DNA of 64,000 nucleotides from Warburgia ugandensis (Eukaryota; Streptophyta; Magnoliopsida; Canellales; Canellaceae). Where the stretch lies: assembly GCA_035236585.1 (NCBI GenBank), contig CP141126.1, positions 11,359,001-11,423,000 of the forward strand, given 5' to 3'. Of this stretch, positions 1-10,110 are shown piece after piece. How positions within the stretch are numbered: the first letter of the stretch is position 1; every line of letters begins with the position of its first letter. Under the pieces are notes generated by a model. That model did not search any database. It was not told where the DNA came from and was given only the letters and a program-made list of their open reading frames with translations. A program made the translations under genes and the position numbers.

Positions 1-1670
1 CTCTGGACATTAAATCAAATATCTCAATCCCTTCAGTTACTAGACCAGTATGGGTGCCAGCTGAAAGGAAACCAACGAAGGTGACAGCATCAGGTTGAAT
101 TATCATTTGTTTGAAGAGTTCTAATCCCTCGTGCTCTTGCCCAGATACTGCATAAGCTTTGAACATCAAATTCCATGAAACTGTATCATGGACCCGAACA
201 GAATCAAAAACCTGCTTTGAGAGCTCAATGCGAGTAGGCATAAGGGCATTAGCAAGCGTCACATCATCTTTGAACCCTTTTTTAACTGTCTGCTCATTAA
301 CTGCTGAACCATGTATCTCAGTTGCCAGACCTACACAGGCCTTGAGGACAATGTAGAAGATAGGGCAGTCTGGGACCAGCCCCTCCTGCCAGAGCTTGGC
401 AAAGAGGAATAGGGCCTACTGGGGTGTACGCTCTGCCGGCAAAGTCATATTTCCGGTCCAAGATAAAATATTCGGTGCTTCATCTCTGAGAAGATCCTGT
501 AACAATCATGGGTGTTGCCTTCAAGCTTTGAGTAAGCTTTAGCAAGTGATGCTCCTTTCAAGACCAGAAACAAAACGCCTCTTCATGATAAAAGAGTGCA
601 ATTGACAGCATTGTTTAAAATTCAACGGATAACCATCCGAACATGAAGAGAGAAAACTGACAAGTGTGGCTCCACCGAACCCCATATCATCGGAATGCAT
701 CTGGAAGAAGAGCCGGAGCGATTGGCCTAAACAGCTGCAAAGCTGGAGACCTGCGATCATTGAGTTTCAGGTGATGATATTTTGGCATGGCAGGGTTTGG
801 AGCACCACCCAAACCCACCGGTATCGGCATCACTTCAGCTCAAATACATGGTAATAAGAGCATTCCCTACATAAACGTAAGCATCATAAGATGTTTTTTA
901 TGGCAAGCGTATGTACCTGCCGACCTCTGTTGGCATCTCTTGAAGCATCAAGAGAATTAAGGACATTACCAAACTAAAATTCGTTGGTAAATAGTCTGCA
1001 AATTATAGCCTCGGCACAACCGTAGAGTTGTTCTCGTGTGACCTTGTGGTCATGGGCTCAAGACAGCCTCTTACAAAATGCAAGGTAAGGTAAAAGTGCA
1101 TGCTATTGACCCTTGTGGTTCACCCTTCCCCGGACTCTACGTATTCGTGTACCCGAGACTGCCTTTTAGATAGTTTGCGAACATTCGGGCGAAAGCCCAA
1201 AGCATACGTGAGCTCTGCCGTTTTGGTGGCACCCAGTGATAAGTGTAGTTCAAGAAACAAGGTTTCTGTAAGGCATCTCTTCGAACAAAAGTTGGGCAAC
1301 TTCTAAGCAACCACATTTTGCACACAAACTAACGAGATGGTTGGACAAGAAACTGGTGGTCCGAGGCGAGCATGCGGCGGTGGAGGGCATGCCCTTCAGC
1401 TAGGCAGCCTTGCCGAGCCCAAGCCCGGAGAAGATTGGCATATGTTTGGTAATAAAGTTGGAATTGAAGGGAGTGGAAGAGGGAAAGGGGTTCTCTTAAT
1501 TGACCCCCGGCGCAGAGGCGTTCGATAAATACGAGTTCTGTATGTGGGAGATGTAGCTTGCAGATTATGGGTCGGTGCAGGGCAGTACAAAGTCTTCGGG
1601 TAGAGTATCTGGAGGTCATGAACGAAGACATGGGCAAGCTCTCGCAAAATCCAGAAACAGATTAGGATCA
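1..1670 (-). pseudogene. PPR protein pseudogene (PLS class, At1g71420-like), 3' end beyond window
   Basis: Minus-strand translation in shifting frames gives a run of pentatricopeptide repeats. An N-terminal part near 1637-1350 includes TYANLLRAWARQGCLAEG. About 1325-1190 has AKCGCLEVAQLLFEEMPYRN, 800-540 has MIAGLQ followed by LFFQMHSDDMGFGGATL, and 540-1 has VHDTVSWNLMFKAYAVSGQ and PDAVTFVGFLSA. PPR proteins of this class bind organellar RNA and work in its editing or processing. The order of blocks matches my memory of At1g71420. The gene is dead: conserved tryptophans are TGA at 1250-1252 and 767-769, frames shift several times, a further stop lies near 420, and a SINE sits at 1005-1170. 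The C-terminal repeats and any E/DYW domain would lie to the left of the window. The family call is firm; the ortholog is tentative. Confidence 0.85.
1005..1170 (+). mobile_element. Au-type SINE, copy 1
   Basis: This copy has a tRNA-related head (AGCCTCGGCACAACCGTAGAG, with a GGTCATGGGCTCAAG B-box-like stretch), the family core CAGCCTCTTACAAAATGCAA and GACCCTTGTGGTTC, and a tail ending in ACTGCCTTTT. It lies between two PPR coding blocks of the opposite strand, so it inserted into the PPR gene. It is an RNA-derived, non-autonomous element with no protein. Confidence 0.8.
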
Positions 1671-3574
1671 TGCTCGTAACACAGTGCGGAGGTGGGGATC
1701 ACTAAGATGAACGGGTCAGTTGAGATGATTCAACAAGCAGGCCCCTCTTCCAGTTTTAGGCGGTCCTTAACAAAAATGTCCCGCGACGTAATGAAGGAGA
1801 TTCCTATTTTCATACTCCGGATTAAGAACAGTAATACACTCTTGAGACAGTCCGTCTAGGTGCCATGATTACATTGATTAGGGATGGCAAAGGGTCCGCC
1901 TAATTACCGGTGGCCTAATTGGACCCGTAAAGGTTGAGCTTGGCCAGGAAATTTGTTGTTAGGATTGAACTAAGGTAAAAAGTAATGGCCAGTTAATGTC
2001 GCTGAAAAGTTGGGAATCCTATGTTGTGATTAAATTTTCAAGAAATGCCCTTCCCTGCCAGTGGCTTGTCCATATCTAGTAGATAAAAAACTACAGCACC
2101 TCACTTCTAGCACTGAAACCATCTTTTGTACTTTTATAATGGACCAAATTAATAAACCCATAGTCATATTTGGCTCCCCAACCCCTCTATCGAAGCACCC
2201 ACGGAATTTGTGAGACAAACCAAAAACCCCTCACAAACCCATTTTCAATGCTGAATGCATATAGTTTTACAGCAAAGATTCGATGCTCTTCAATACTTCT
2301 TCAAACTTGTCCCATACAACGGGTTAAAGTAGTTTTATCAAGATCCTCTCCGACAAAAGCTCCGACTTGATCAACCCGTCAAGGATGTCATTACTGTCCG
2401 GTCTAAGCATCTTTAATTTGAAGATAGATTTGTGCTTGTGAATGGGTTTTGTCTGAAATTTTGGCATTCCCGTGAGGGGTAGAGATAAGGGCATTTTGGC
2501 CATTTTAAAAAGCTAAAAGTGCTTTCTTGAATGAATGGAAGGAGTTTTTTTACATACAGGCGGTACCATCCTCTGGTTTTTAGCAAAAACAAGTTGCCCG
2601 GTTGGTCTTTATATGTTTTTCTAAACCTCTCAAGCGTAAGGGATATTTTTGGTAATTAAGTGATAAACTTCATGTTTTGTTACAAAAAGTTACTTGATAA
2701 TAATTAACAACCAACTTTTCAATTGTCAAAAATTTTCAGGTGTTAAGGCAAACTAAGGGGCCCAGCCTGAATTAACGCTACAGGTTAGGGTTAGGGCCAA
2801 TAGTATTTTGAAAAACTATGATTTTAAAGACACTTTGGGTCAAAGTTAAGGTCCAGCTAAAAGCATAAGGGCAAGGGCTGGGGTCGGCCAAAATTCTGCC
2901 CCACCCATCTGTTCCCATCTCCAACCATAATCACTTGATGCTTAGCATGAACAAAAGGTAACGAGGTTTCCAACGAAGCAAAGCAATGGGAAAGTAGGCG
3001 CTGTTAAAACCTCAGTGCACGTTTCGCTGCACGTGTCACTTGCATGGGCAGCAAATAATTTCCGCTTAAAGAGTTAGGGTGTAGGAGCCAAATGCCTAAT
3101 TGTGTAATGACGGATTCGTTAAGATTTCACCACGTATGATAGGGTCGAAGGCCATTCCATTGATATGTTCTAGCCGGCATAAATCTTTCTGGTAACGACG
3201 CAAAAACAACCATCCAAAAACATTTGATTGAACTTGGATACTAGCTTAAATGTCTAAGTAAATCATGTACAGTCTCACAAATTAGAAAATTCATCAGCAG
3301 ACTCACTGTTAAATGCATTCTTCCAGAATGTTACATTAAACAAGGAAGACCCAGTAACTGTGCAGCAACTGCTTTTGATTGTGTAATGCCACTAAAAATT
3401 TCTTTAAATAACCGTTACAAAATCGCAAGGATTAGTCTATAATCTGCAGCCACATGAAAAACTTTGGCGGGAGGGCGTTGGCAAGAAATTAATAGATACA
3501 AAAGAGGAGAGAATATCATTCTACTTTAGTTGTACAATGCCTCTTCATCTATATTCTGATGTCTTTAAACCTCA
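1671..3574. other. No recognisable gene
   Basis: Both strands were read and I find no coding block, SINE or repeat that I can name. The DNA is AT-rich and the reading frames are short and uninformative. It lies between the PPR pseudogene and the 3' end of the TAF2 remnant. Confidence 0.5.
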
Positions 3575-4690
3575 CTATGAATTGCCAATACTTCTAATTT
3601 TGATTTTAATTCAGTAGCATTTTCCCCACCCTTCAGCACTGGCCTTGGTAACTTTGGGTTCACCCACTGCATCCATTTTCTTGATGTCTGTCGATGCTGA
3701 CTTTGCTTCAGACTTGCTGCTCCTTCCAAGATTCTGCAAACCCAGAGGAGGTGGATTCTTTTTTCTGCTCCGCAACTTCATCTTTTCCTTCTCCATCAGT
3801 TTCTTCCTCTCTTTCTTTAGTCACTTCCGCTCCAAACACTCGGGATCATTGCGACTTTCTCTTCTACTCTCTCCTCTCACTTCCTTTTTTTCTCCTTCTT
3901 TTTCTCTTTCTTCTTTTTTGTGCCTGATTCTGGACCTTGCAGGGCGAATGAAATCCCATCCTTATCCCTGCCTCCAACAGGAAGTGTTTGGGAGGACGCA
4001 TGTATCTCTGCATCTGCATCTGACTCTCTATCGTTAGCTTCAATGCTGAAAGATGCTGGATCTTCAGGGGAAGGGCCTTTTCTCGAGTCAGCAGAGAACT
4101 AAAATTCCTTCCAGACCTCATCACCACTCACAACCTTTGCACTGCCAATACTTGCTGTCATCCTAGAGCCGAGTTCGTGAGAAGAATGAATTTCTTCAAG
4201 GTTAGTGCTCGCTGGCTCATTTGCTACCCCACTTTGAGGGGCATCGACAGGATGAGAACTGCTGACAGCTAACTCAGCTTCCTTATTAATGGCACGAGGA
4301 TTTTGCCTCATACATTCAAGGTGCCCTGCTCTACCAGATGTTGCTGGCTGCTTAACCCTGATATTAACAATAGGCAACTTTCGTTCATTGCCATTAGAAA
4401 CAGTATCGCCCTCCTTGAAAGCTTCCAGAGCGGTCAAAACATCAGCCGAAGGAACTTGAGGTCAGGGAACTGGAGATGCATGTGAGGGAATGGGAGGTGT
4501 ATCCTTCGCTTCAGTTGTTCCCACTACTCTATCCTCAGTTGCGGATATTCTTAACTCCAGAGGAGCAGGTTTAACCTTCTGGTCAGTACAAGCTTCAGCA
4601 TCCACCACATGATGTGCTTGAACTATTTTTGAGAAGGTTTGCTCCCAACTTGCACGATCAACATAGAGGTGGTGGACCAATTTGTGGATG
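3575..4690 (-). pseudogene. TAF2: TAF2 pseudogene, C-terminal tail exon(s)
   Basis: Reading down the minus strand gives plant TAF2 tail signatures in order: NIRVKQPATSGRAGH (near 4360-4310), GSRMTASIGSAKVVSGDE (near 4170-4115), SADSRKGPSPEDPASFSI (near 4095-4045), a lysine/glutamate run (near 3930-3860), DPECLERK followed by LKKERK (near 3830-3795), and a basic end KIKIRSIGNS with a stop at 3575-3577. TAF2 is the large TFIID subunit that contacts promoter DNA. The copy is dead: TAG at 4099-4101 replaces a Gln codon, TGA follows DPECLERK, and frames shift in the lysine-rich part. The right end meets gag sequence of a gypsy element on the other strand at about 4640-4690, so that element cut the gene here. 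The tail is recognised from family memory, not from an alignment. Confidence 0.78.
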
Positions 4691-7600
4691 GCTTCAGTCC
4701 AGGGTTGGGGAACCGGGTTCCGGCAACTAGGCTATCTTCAGTTGCGGAGGCAATTGACATAGCCTCCATGTTGGAGAGGGATCTCCTCACGGCTCGAGCA
4801 GAGCGGAGGGCATCTAAGAGCAGTGCAAGACAGCCTGGTAATGGCAAGAGGCCTCTCTCTTTGACTGAGACACAGAACTTACACATAGCAGCAGCCTGCT
4901 GGACAGGGCAGGGTCTGACAAGAGATTCTGTCAGAAGTGTAGGAGACCATTCCAGCAAGAATTGTCCTACGCCTGGACAGAGACCACCGCATTCGCAGTA
5001 GCAACATCACAGTAAGACCAGATTACGATGCTATACATGCAGTGAATTAGGCACAAAGTTAGGGACCATTCCAGATAGGGAGACTGCAAATTGAGAGTGG
5101 AACCAAATAAATGCAGTTCCACACAGCCAGGGGCGGGTATATGCCATTACCTCAGAGCAGGCACAGGCATTCGATGTCATAGTTGAAGATACATTTATAG
5201 CTGCAGATAGTAATGCAAAGACTTTGTTTAACTCAGAGTCAACGCATTCATTCATTTCATGGGTGTTTGAATCATGTGGGGTTGCCTGTGCATGCCTTGG
5301 AATTCAGGTTGGATGTGATGACTCCATTGGGAGAGCCAATTCTAGCTAGACAGTTTCTCCAGGAGGCATCCATTTTGATCATGTGTGACAGGATGGATGC
5401 ACACCTTATCCTCATTGACATGATGGATTTTGATGTCATCTTATGAATGGATTAGCTAGAGAAACATTGGGCAACAATGGATTGTTGCAGGGATAGAATC
5501 ACTTTTTGCGCACCGGGATGCCCAATAGTCTCGTTTTTGGGGAGACAAGGTGAGATGAGAGCACACTTCATTTCATTCTTGAAGGCACCCAGGTACATTT
5601 GGAAAGGGTGTGAGGCATTTTTTGCCAGTGTGATGGCAGTGTAAGTAGAGAGGCCTTGAATTGACAAACTGGATGTGGTCAGGGAGTTCCAAGATGTCTA
5701 TCCTGAGAAGCTTCCTCAACTACCGCTTCAAAGAGAGATTAACTTTACCATTGAGCTAGTATCAAGCACAGCTTATCTCTAAGGCGCCATACAAAATGAA
5801 ATCAGTCATGCTAAGAGAGCTCAAGACACAGCTTTAGGAGTTGCTTGACAAGGGATTCATAAGACAAAGTGAATCTCCTAGCGGAGCACCAATCATCTTC
5901 AAAAAGGACGGATCAATGCAGCTTTGCATTGATTACTGCACGTTGAATAATGCATCGGTGAAGAACCACTACCCTTCACCCAGGATCGACGACGCCTTCA
6001 ATCAACTTCAGTCTGAACAAATTTTTTCTAAGACCAATTTGAGGTCAGGTCACCATCAAATGAGAATCCGGGACATGGACATCTTAAGACATGTTGAATA
6101 ATGTTTCGGTGAAGAACCACTACCCTTCACCCTAGATCAACGACCTCTTCAATCAACTTCAATTGGCACAAATTCTTTTGAAGACTGATTTGAGGTCAGG
6201 TCACCATCAATTGAGAATCCGGGACTAGGACATGTTAAGACAACATTCAAGATGTGTTACAGCCACTACGAGTTTTTAGTGATGCTGTTCAGGTTGACAA
6301 ATACGCTTGCAATTTTCATGAATCTCATGAACTAGGTCATCTAAGCTTTACTTGGATAAGTATGTGATCGTGTTTGTGGATGACATTCTAGTCTACTTTA
6401 CTAGCAGGAGCACAAAGAGAACTTGCACATCCTTCTAAGTACCTCACAGACTCATCACTTGTTTGGGAAGTTCATCTACTGTAAGTTCTAGTTTGAGAAA
6501 GTGAACTTCCTTGGTCACGTCATCTCAAAAGACAGCGTGGTAGTTGACCTAGAGAAGGTTGAAGCAGTGATGGACTAGGAGCGGCCCAAGACAGTAACTA
6601 AGATTCACAGCTTCCTTGGTCCTGCAAGCTACTACCCCAAATTCATTGAGTTTTCATAGATTGAACTACCCCTAACCGCATTGACTAGGAAAGACATTAA
6701 GTTCATGTACAGCGTTGCTTGCAAGACAAGCTTTCAGGAGCTCAAGAGGAGACTCACCTCTGCACCAGCATTGGCACTACCTTCTAGTAGGGTAGATATG
6801 CAGTTTTTTATGATGCCATGGGCAGAGGATTGGGTGTGTTTTGATGCACCACAATAAGGTGATTACCTACGTGTCTCGTCAGTTGAAGATGCACGAGGTG
6901 AACTACCATACTCATGACTTGGAATTGGTTGCAGCAGTATTCACACTGAAGATTTGACGATACTACCTCTATGGGGAGAGATTTAAGATTTTAACTAATT
7001 ATAAGCACTTCAAGTACTTCTTTATGTATAGTGATTTGAATATGAGACAACGAAGGTGGATGGAATAGCTGAAGGACTACGACTCTACAATTTAGTACCA
7101 CCCAAGGAGGGCTAATGTAGTGGCGATGATTTGAGTAGGAAGTCGCGGCTTGCTGGCAGTGATTGCTAATGTCTCAGATAAGTGTTGATTGACAGTCCTG
7201 CAGGCACAGAAGAGTGCTGCAAAGACACAGGCATTATGTAAGAGAGGTTGTACCAGAGAGCAAGATAGAGATGTGCGCTTCCAGGGTAGATTTATGGTTC
7301 TGGTTAATGATGATTTAAGACAGGAGCTACTTCAAGAAGCACATCAGTCGGGTTACATAATTCATCCAAGTAGTACAAAGATGTACCAAGACCTGATGCG
7401 ATATTTCTGGTGAAATGGGATGAAGAGAGACATCAATGAGTGTGTAGCCAAATGTCTGACCTATCATTAGGTTAAAGCTGAGCATTAGAGGCCGGTTGGG
7501 ATGTTGCAAAAATTGAAACTCTTTAAGAGAGTGGGACCATATTATCACGGACCTCATTGTGGCCTGCCCATGACAATGAGCAAGAATGACATAATATAGT

Positions 7601-8340
7601 TGTCATGAATCAACCTTCAAATTCCACCCATTTTCTCTCAATCCGGTAGAATCAATCTATGAACAATTTGGCAAGACTTTACGTCAAAGAGATAATAATC
7701 CTACATGTTACACCTGTGACGATCATTTTAGATAGGGAAAATAGGTTTATGTCAAAGTTCTAAAGGAGCGTTTAAGAGGCTTTGGGTTCAAAGCTGCGAT
7801 TCAACAGAACATTTCATCCACATACAAATAACTAGTCAGAGAGGACCATTCAAACTATCCAAGACATAGAAGGCATTCGCAATCGACTAGAAAACTAGCT
7901 GGGACAAGAACCTACCACTTGTCAAGTTCTCGTACAACAACAGCTTTCATGCGAGCATTAGCATGGCTCCCTATGAGGTACTTTACGAGAGGCCTTGTCT
8001 CTCTCCAACTTGCTGGAGCAATGTTAACGAGAGACGATTGCTCAAGTCACAGCTTGTTGAGTAGTGCAAATAGAAGGTCCGACTAATTTGGAGTGATTTC
8101 TAGTTGCACACAGTGGTCAGAAGAGCAACACCAATAAAGGATGCGAAGTGTTGAGTTCATCGTCGGAGATCACGTGTTTCTGAAGATCTCCCCAATGAAG
8201 GGTGTGATGCATTTTGGTGTAAAGGAGAAGCTAAGTCCTCGATTCAATGGCCCTTTTGAGATCCTGAAGAGGGCCAAAGATGTGGCACACTAGCTCACCT
8301 TGCAATTGCAGCTTACTGACGAATTCCGTCGAAATTTGAC
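4672..8340 (+). mobile_element. Ty3/gypsy retrotransposon remnant (gag-pro-pol, no LTRs seen)
   Basis: Domains follow the Ty3/gypsy order on the + strand. A gag piece lies near 4672-4990 (SSVAEAIDIASMLERDL). A retropepsin-like block lies at 5213-5450 (STHSFISW-like, then MMDFDVIL and a DWL-like end). Reverse transcriptase covers about 5760-6500 ([17 protein letters not shown] at about 5840; FVDD at 6373-6384). RNase H covers about 6720-7140. An integrase HHCC zinc region lies at 7340-7480, with a core remnant to about 8100 and a C-terminal GPFEILKRAK-type end near 8250-8275. Stops and frameshifts occur throughout. The protease active-site D-S-G triplet reads N-S-E. An RT segment is duplicated at about 5937-6240. 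No LTR pair or primer-binding site was recognised, so the ends are uncertain. The element is inserted in TAF2 sequence. It is an endogenous plant retrotransposon relic with no capacity to move. Confidence 0.9.
5937..6240 (+). repeat. Tandem duplication inside the gypsy RT domain
   Basis: Two copies of about 150 bp follow each other. Both contain TCGGTGAAGAACCACTACCC, AATCAACTTCA, TTTGAGGTCAGGTCACCATC and GAGAATCCGGGAC. Copy 1 spans about 5937-6087 and copy 2 about 6090-6240. They differ at several bases, so the duplication is old. It repeats the RT strand around the conserved R-S-G-x-H-Q motif. Confidence 0.85.
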
Positions 8341-8394
8341 TTCAGGGGGGTTTTGTTTTCCTTTTTGTAGGCACCATGACGCTAAAATCTAATG

Positions 8395-8935
8395 CAGGGC
8401 AATGTTTGTATATGTTTCCAATTGTTCATTTCCAGTGATAAAGAAAATTTTCTTGATGCCGTAATTGTCCAACTGTCGGGCTACAATATATCTGAATTCA
8501 GGAAAATCAGATGAATGGGGCAGATCAACAAAGGGTGGGCCATCATGTAATAGTATGGCACCACATGAGCATTATACCATGAGGTTGCACTCTATGAGAG
8601 AATTCCTCGACAGAAGTCCATGTTGGCCAATTTCTAGGTCATTCACAAATGAGATTCTTGGCATGACCTATCTAAGATGGACGAATGAAGATGAATAGTT
8701 AGGTTCATCATACTCAACCATTGCCACAGACATCTAAGGTTGGTGAATATGCACTAATGTTTATACAATGTTTCTAACCATTTGTTTCCAATGATGAAGA
8801 GATCAGATTTTGCTAAATGCCAAAACCCTCTAATCAATGTTGTTTCAAGCTCTATGATATCTAAATTAAGGGAAATTAGGTAGAAAGGTTCAGATCAATG
8901 AAAGGTGGGACCCACCACATCAAAGTGATTGAGGT
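8395..8935. repeat. Diverged direct repeat, MITE-like
   Basis: About 8395-8560 and about 8755-8935 share a degenerate order of blocks: GTTTCCAATTGTTCATTTCC against TTTGTTTCCAATGATGA, then an ATATCTRAATT block, then CAGATCAACAAAGGTGGG-like against CAGATCAATGAAAGGTGGGA. The period is about 360 bp. The GGGCC/CAGATGAATGG style of sequence recurs in foldbacks at 37095 and 38631. No terminal repeats were defined. Confidence 0.4.
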
Positions 8936-9004
8936 GTATATGGGACCCCTCTTGCCATTCTCTCAACTGCATGAGCTAACCACATGCAACACTAGTAGTA
9001 CAAA

Positions 9005-9184
9005 AAAAAAAGGCAGCCTGGAGCACAAAGCTCCTATTTATGCCGGGTCCATGGAAGGGGCAGATTACAAAGGATCTACAATACAGAACCTTACCTAACA
9101 TTTTTGCAAGAAGCTGTACCCACGCCTCGAACCCATGACCTCTAGGTCACACAGTGGCAACTCTATTGTTGCGCCAAGGCTCCC
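9005..9184 (-). mobile_element. Au-type SINE, copy 2
   Basis: Minus-strand SINE. The head is at the right (GGGAGCCTTGGCGCAACAAT in reverse complement), followed by a B-box-like GGTTCGAGGCGTGGG, the core TTGCAAAAATG, and the tail GGCTGCC followed by a T run (poly-A on the + strand at 9002-9011). It is well preserved. It sits where middle TAF2 exons would be expected. Confidence 0.9.
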
Positions 9185-9193
9185 AGTGACCTC

Positions 9194-9272
9194 TAATAAT
9201 AATAATAATAATAATAATTATTATTATTATTATTATTATTATAGTAGTAGTAGTAGTAGTAGTAGTAGTAAT
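9194..9272. repeat. Compound microsatellite (TAA)n(TTA)n(TAG)n
   Basis: Three adjoining trinucleotide runs directly abut the head of a SINE. Poly-Asn, poly-Tyr, poly-Ile and poly-Ser reading frames across it are artefacts of the repeat. Confidence 0.97.
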
Positions 9273-9590
9273 ATAATAACAACGATAACAAATGAAAATC
9301 TGATGAAAGACGAATAATAGATACACAAAAGGGCATGGCCAACTGCAGCCAGGCATATGTAGCAAAGTTTTTACAACAACTGAGTTTATATTCAGGTTCC
9401 TCAACCAAAACAAACAGTACCCTTACAGAGAAAGAGAAAGGTGAAGTGGTGGAAAAAAGAAGGATCCTGCTTATATACGGGCTCAAATGAGATTTCAATA
9501 CTTTTAACTCAAAACATCATATGTAAAGATAGGATACATGCTCAAAACAATAAATGTATAAGGGATGTCAGTAGAAGAAAAAATACAAAC
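9273..9590. other. Intron-like remnant of the TAF2 locus
   Basis: This follows the donor of the exon ending at 9591 on the minus strand. The next TAF2 exon (the TIDTRIKLAYALARQWFG region known in the family) was not found here or further left, so the middle of the gene appears deleted. Confidence 0.45.
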
Positions 9591-9744
9591 CTGATCAATA
9601 ACCTTCTCCTCAAATAACATTTGGGAACTAAATATGCACATGGAAGCTCCCAAGCTCACGGAGGATATAATCATATCTGGAGCGATGAAGACTTCTGTGC
9701 ATGAACCGACTGGAAAGGAAGCAGAAAGGTAATCCTCATAATGA
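9591..9744 (-). pseudogene. TAF2: TAF2 pseudogene, exon (HYEDYLSASFP segment)
   Basis: A 154-nt exon with a CTGCAG acceptor just right of 9744 and a GT donor at 9590-9589. It reads HYEDYLSASFPVGSC, then VFIAPDMIISSVSLGASM and FEEKVIDQ. This matches the aminopeptidase-like (M1-family-related) N-terminal domain of plant TAF2 and ends in phase 0 after DQ, as I expect for the family. The exon itself is open and its splice sites look intact. It is called a pseudogene because neighbouring exons are broken and the exons that should follow are missing. Confidence 0.85.
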
Positions 9745-9869
9745 CTGCAGAAAAAGGAAGGCAAAACTGAAATAACTGTAGCTTTGAAATGAAATGACAA
9801 TAGTTGTTTATGTTTACAAGCAAAAGCATTATATCCCAACCACATGTTTGTTATAACAGGAAGTTAAAC

Positions 9870-10110
9870 CTGAATGCATCGTGGAAAATGCCAACTGTGT
9901 TCGGGAGCTTTGAAAGGTCCTCTGGCAAGCACATGTTCGTTAAAATGCCATTATGGTGGTCTGGAAAATTTCCAAATGGTGCAACTACCAAGGATATCCA
10001 ACCAGCAGAAACCGGAATGCTTTAACTACAGACATATTTTTTACAAGGAGGATCGTTTTACTCAATACCTGCACTAGAAGAGCAATTTGGTATGAAGTTC
10101 AAAATAAATT
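9870..10110 (-). pseudogene. TAF2: TAF2 pseudogene, exon (VAPFGNFPDHHNG segment)
   Basis: On the minus strand this gives IPVSAGWISLVVAPFGNF, HHNGILTNMCLPEDLSKL and a GIFHDAF end. Its last two bases AG join the T of the next exon to make Ser before HYEDY, with a GT donor at 9869-9868. The 5' part is damaged: VLSK is followed by a one-base shift in an AAAACGATCC stretch and then by a TAA just before IPVSA. The right boundary near 10110 is approximate. In intact TAF2 this region lies about 250-300 residues from the N-terminus. Confidence 0.85.

Noticed and set aside
3645-4037. 130-codon plus-strand frame
   Set aside because: Antisense shadow of the Lys/Glu-rich TAF2 tail; the minus strand gives the recognisable protein.
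9135-9498. Open frames with poly-Asn, poly-Tyr, poly-Ile and poly-Ser
   Set aside because: Direct translation of the TAA/TTA/TAG microsatellite.
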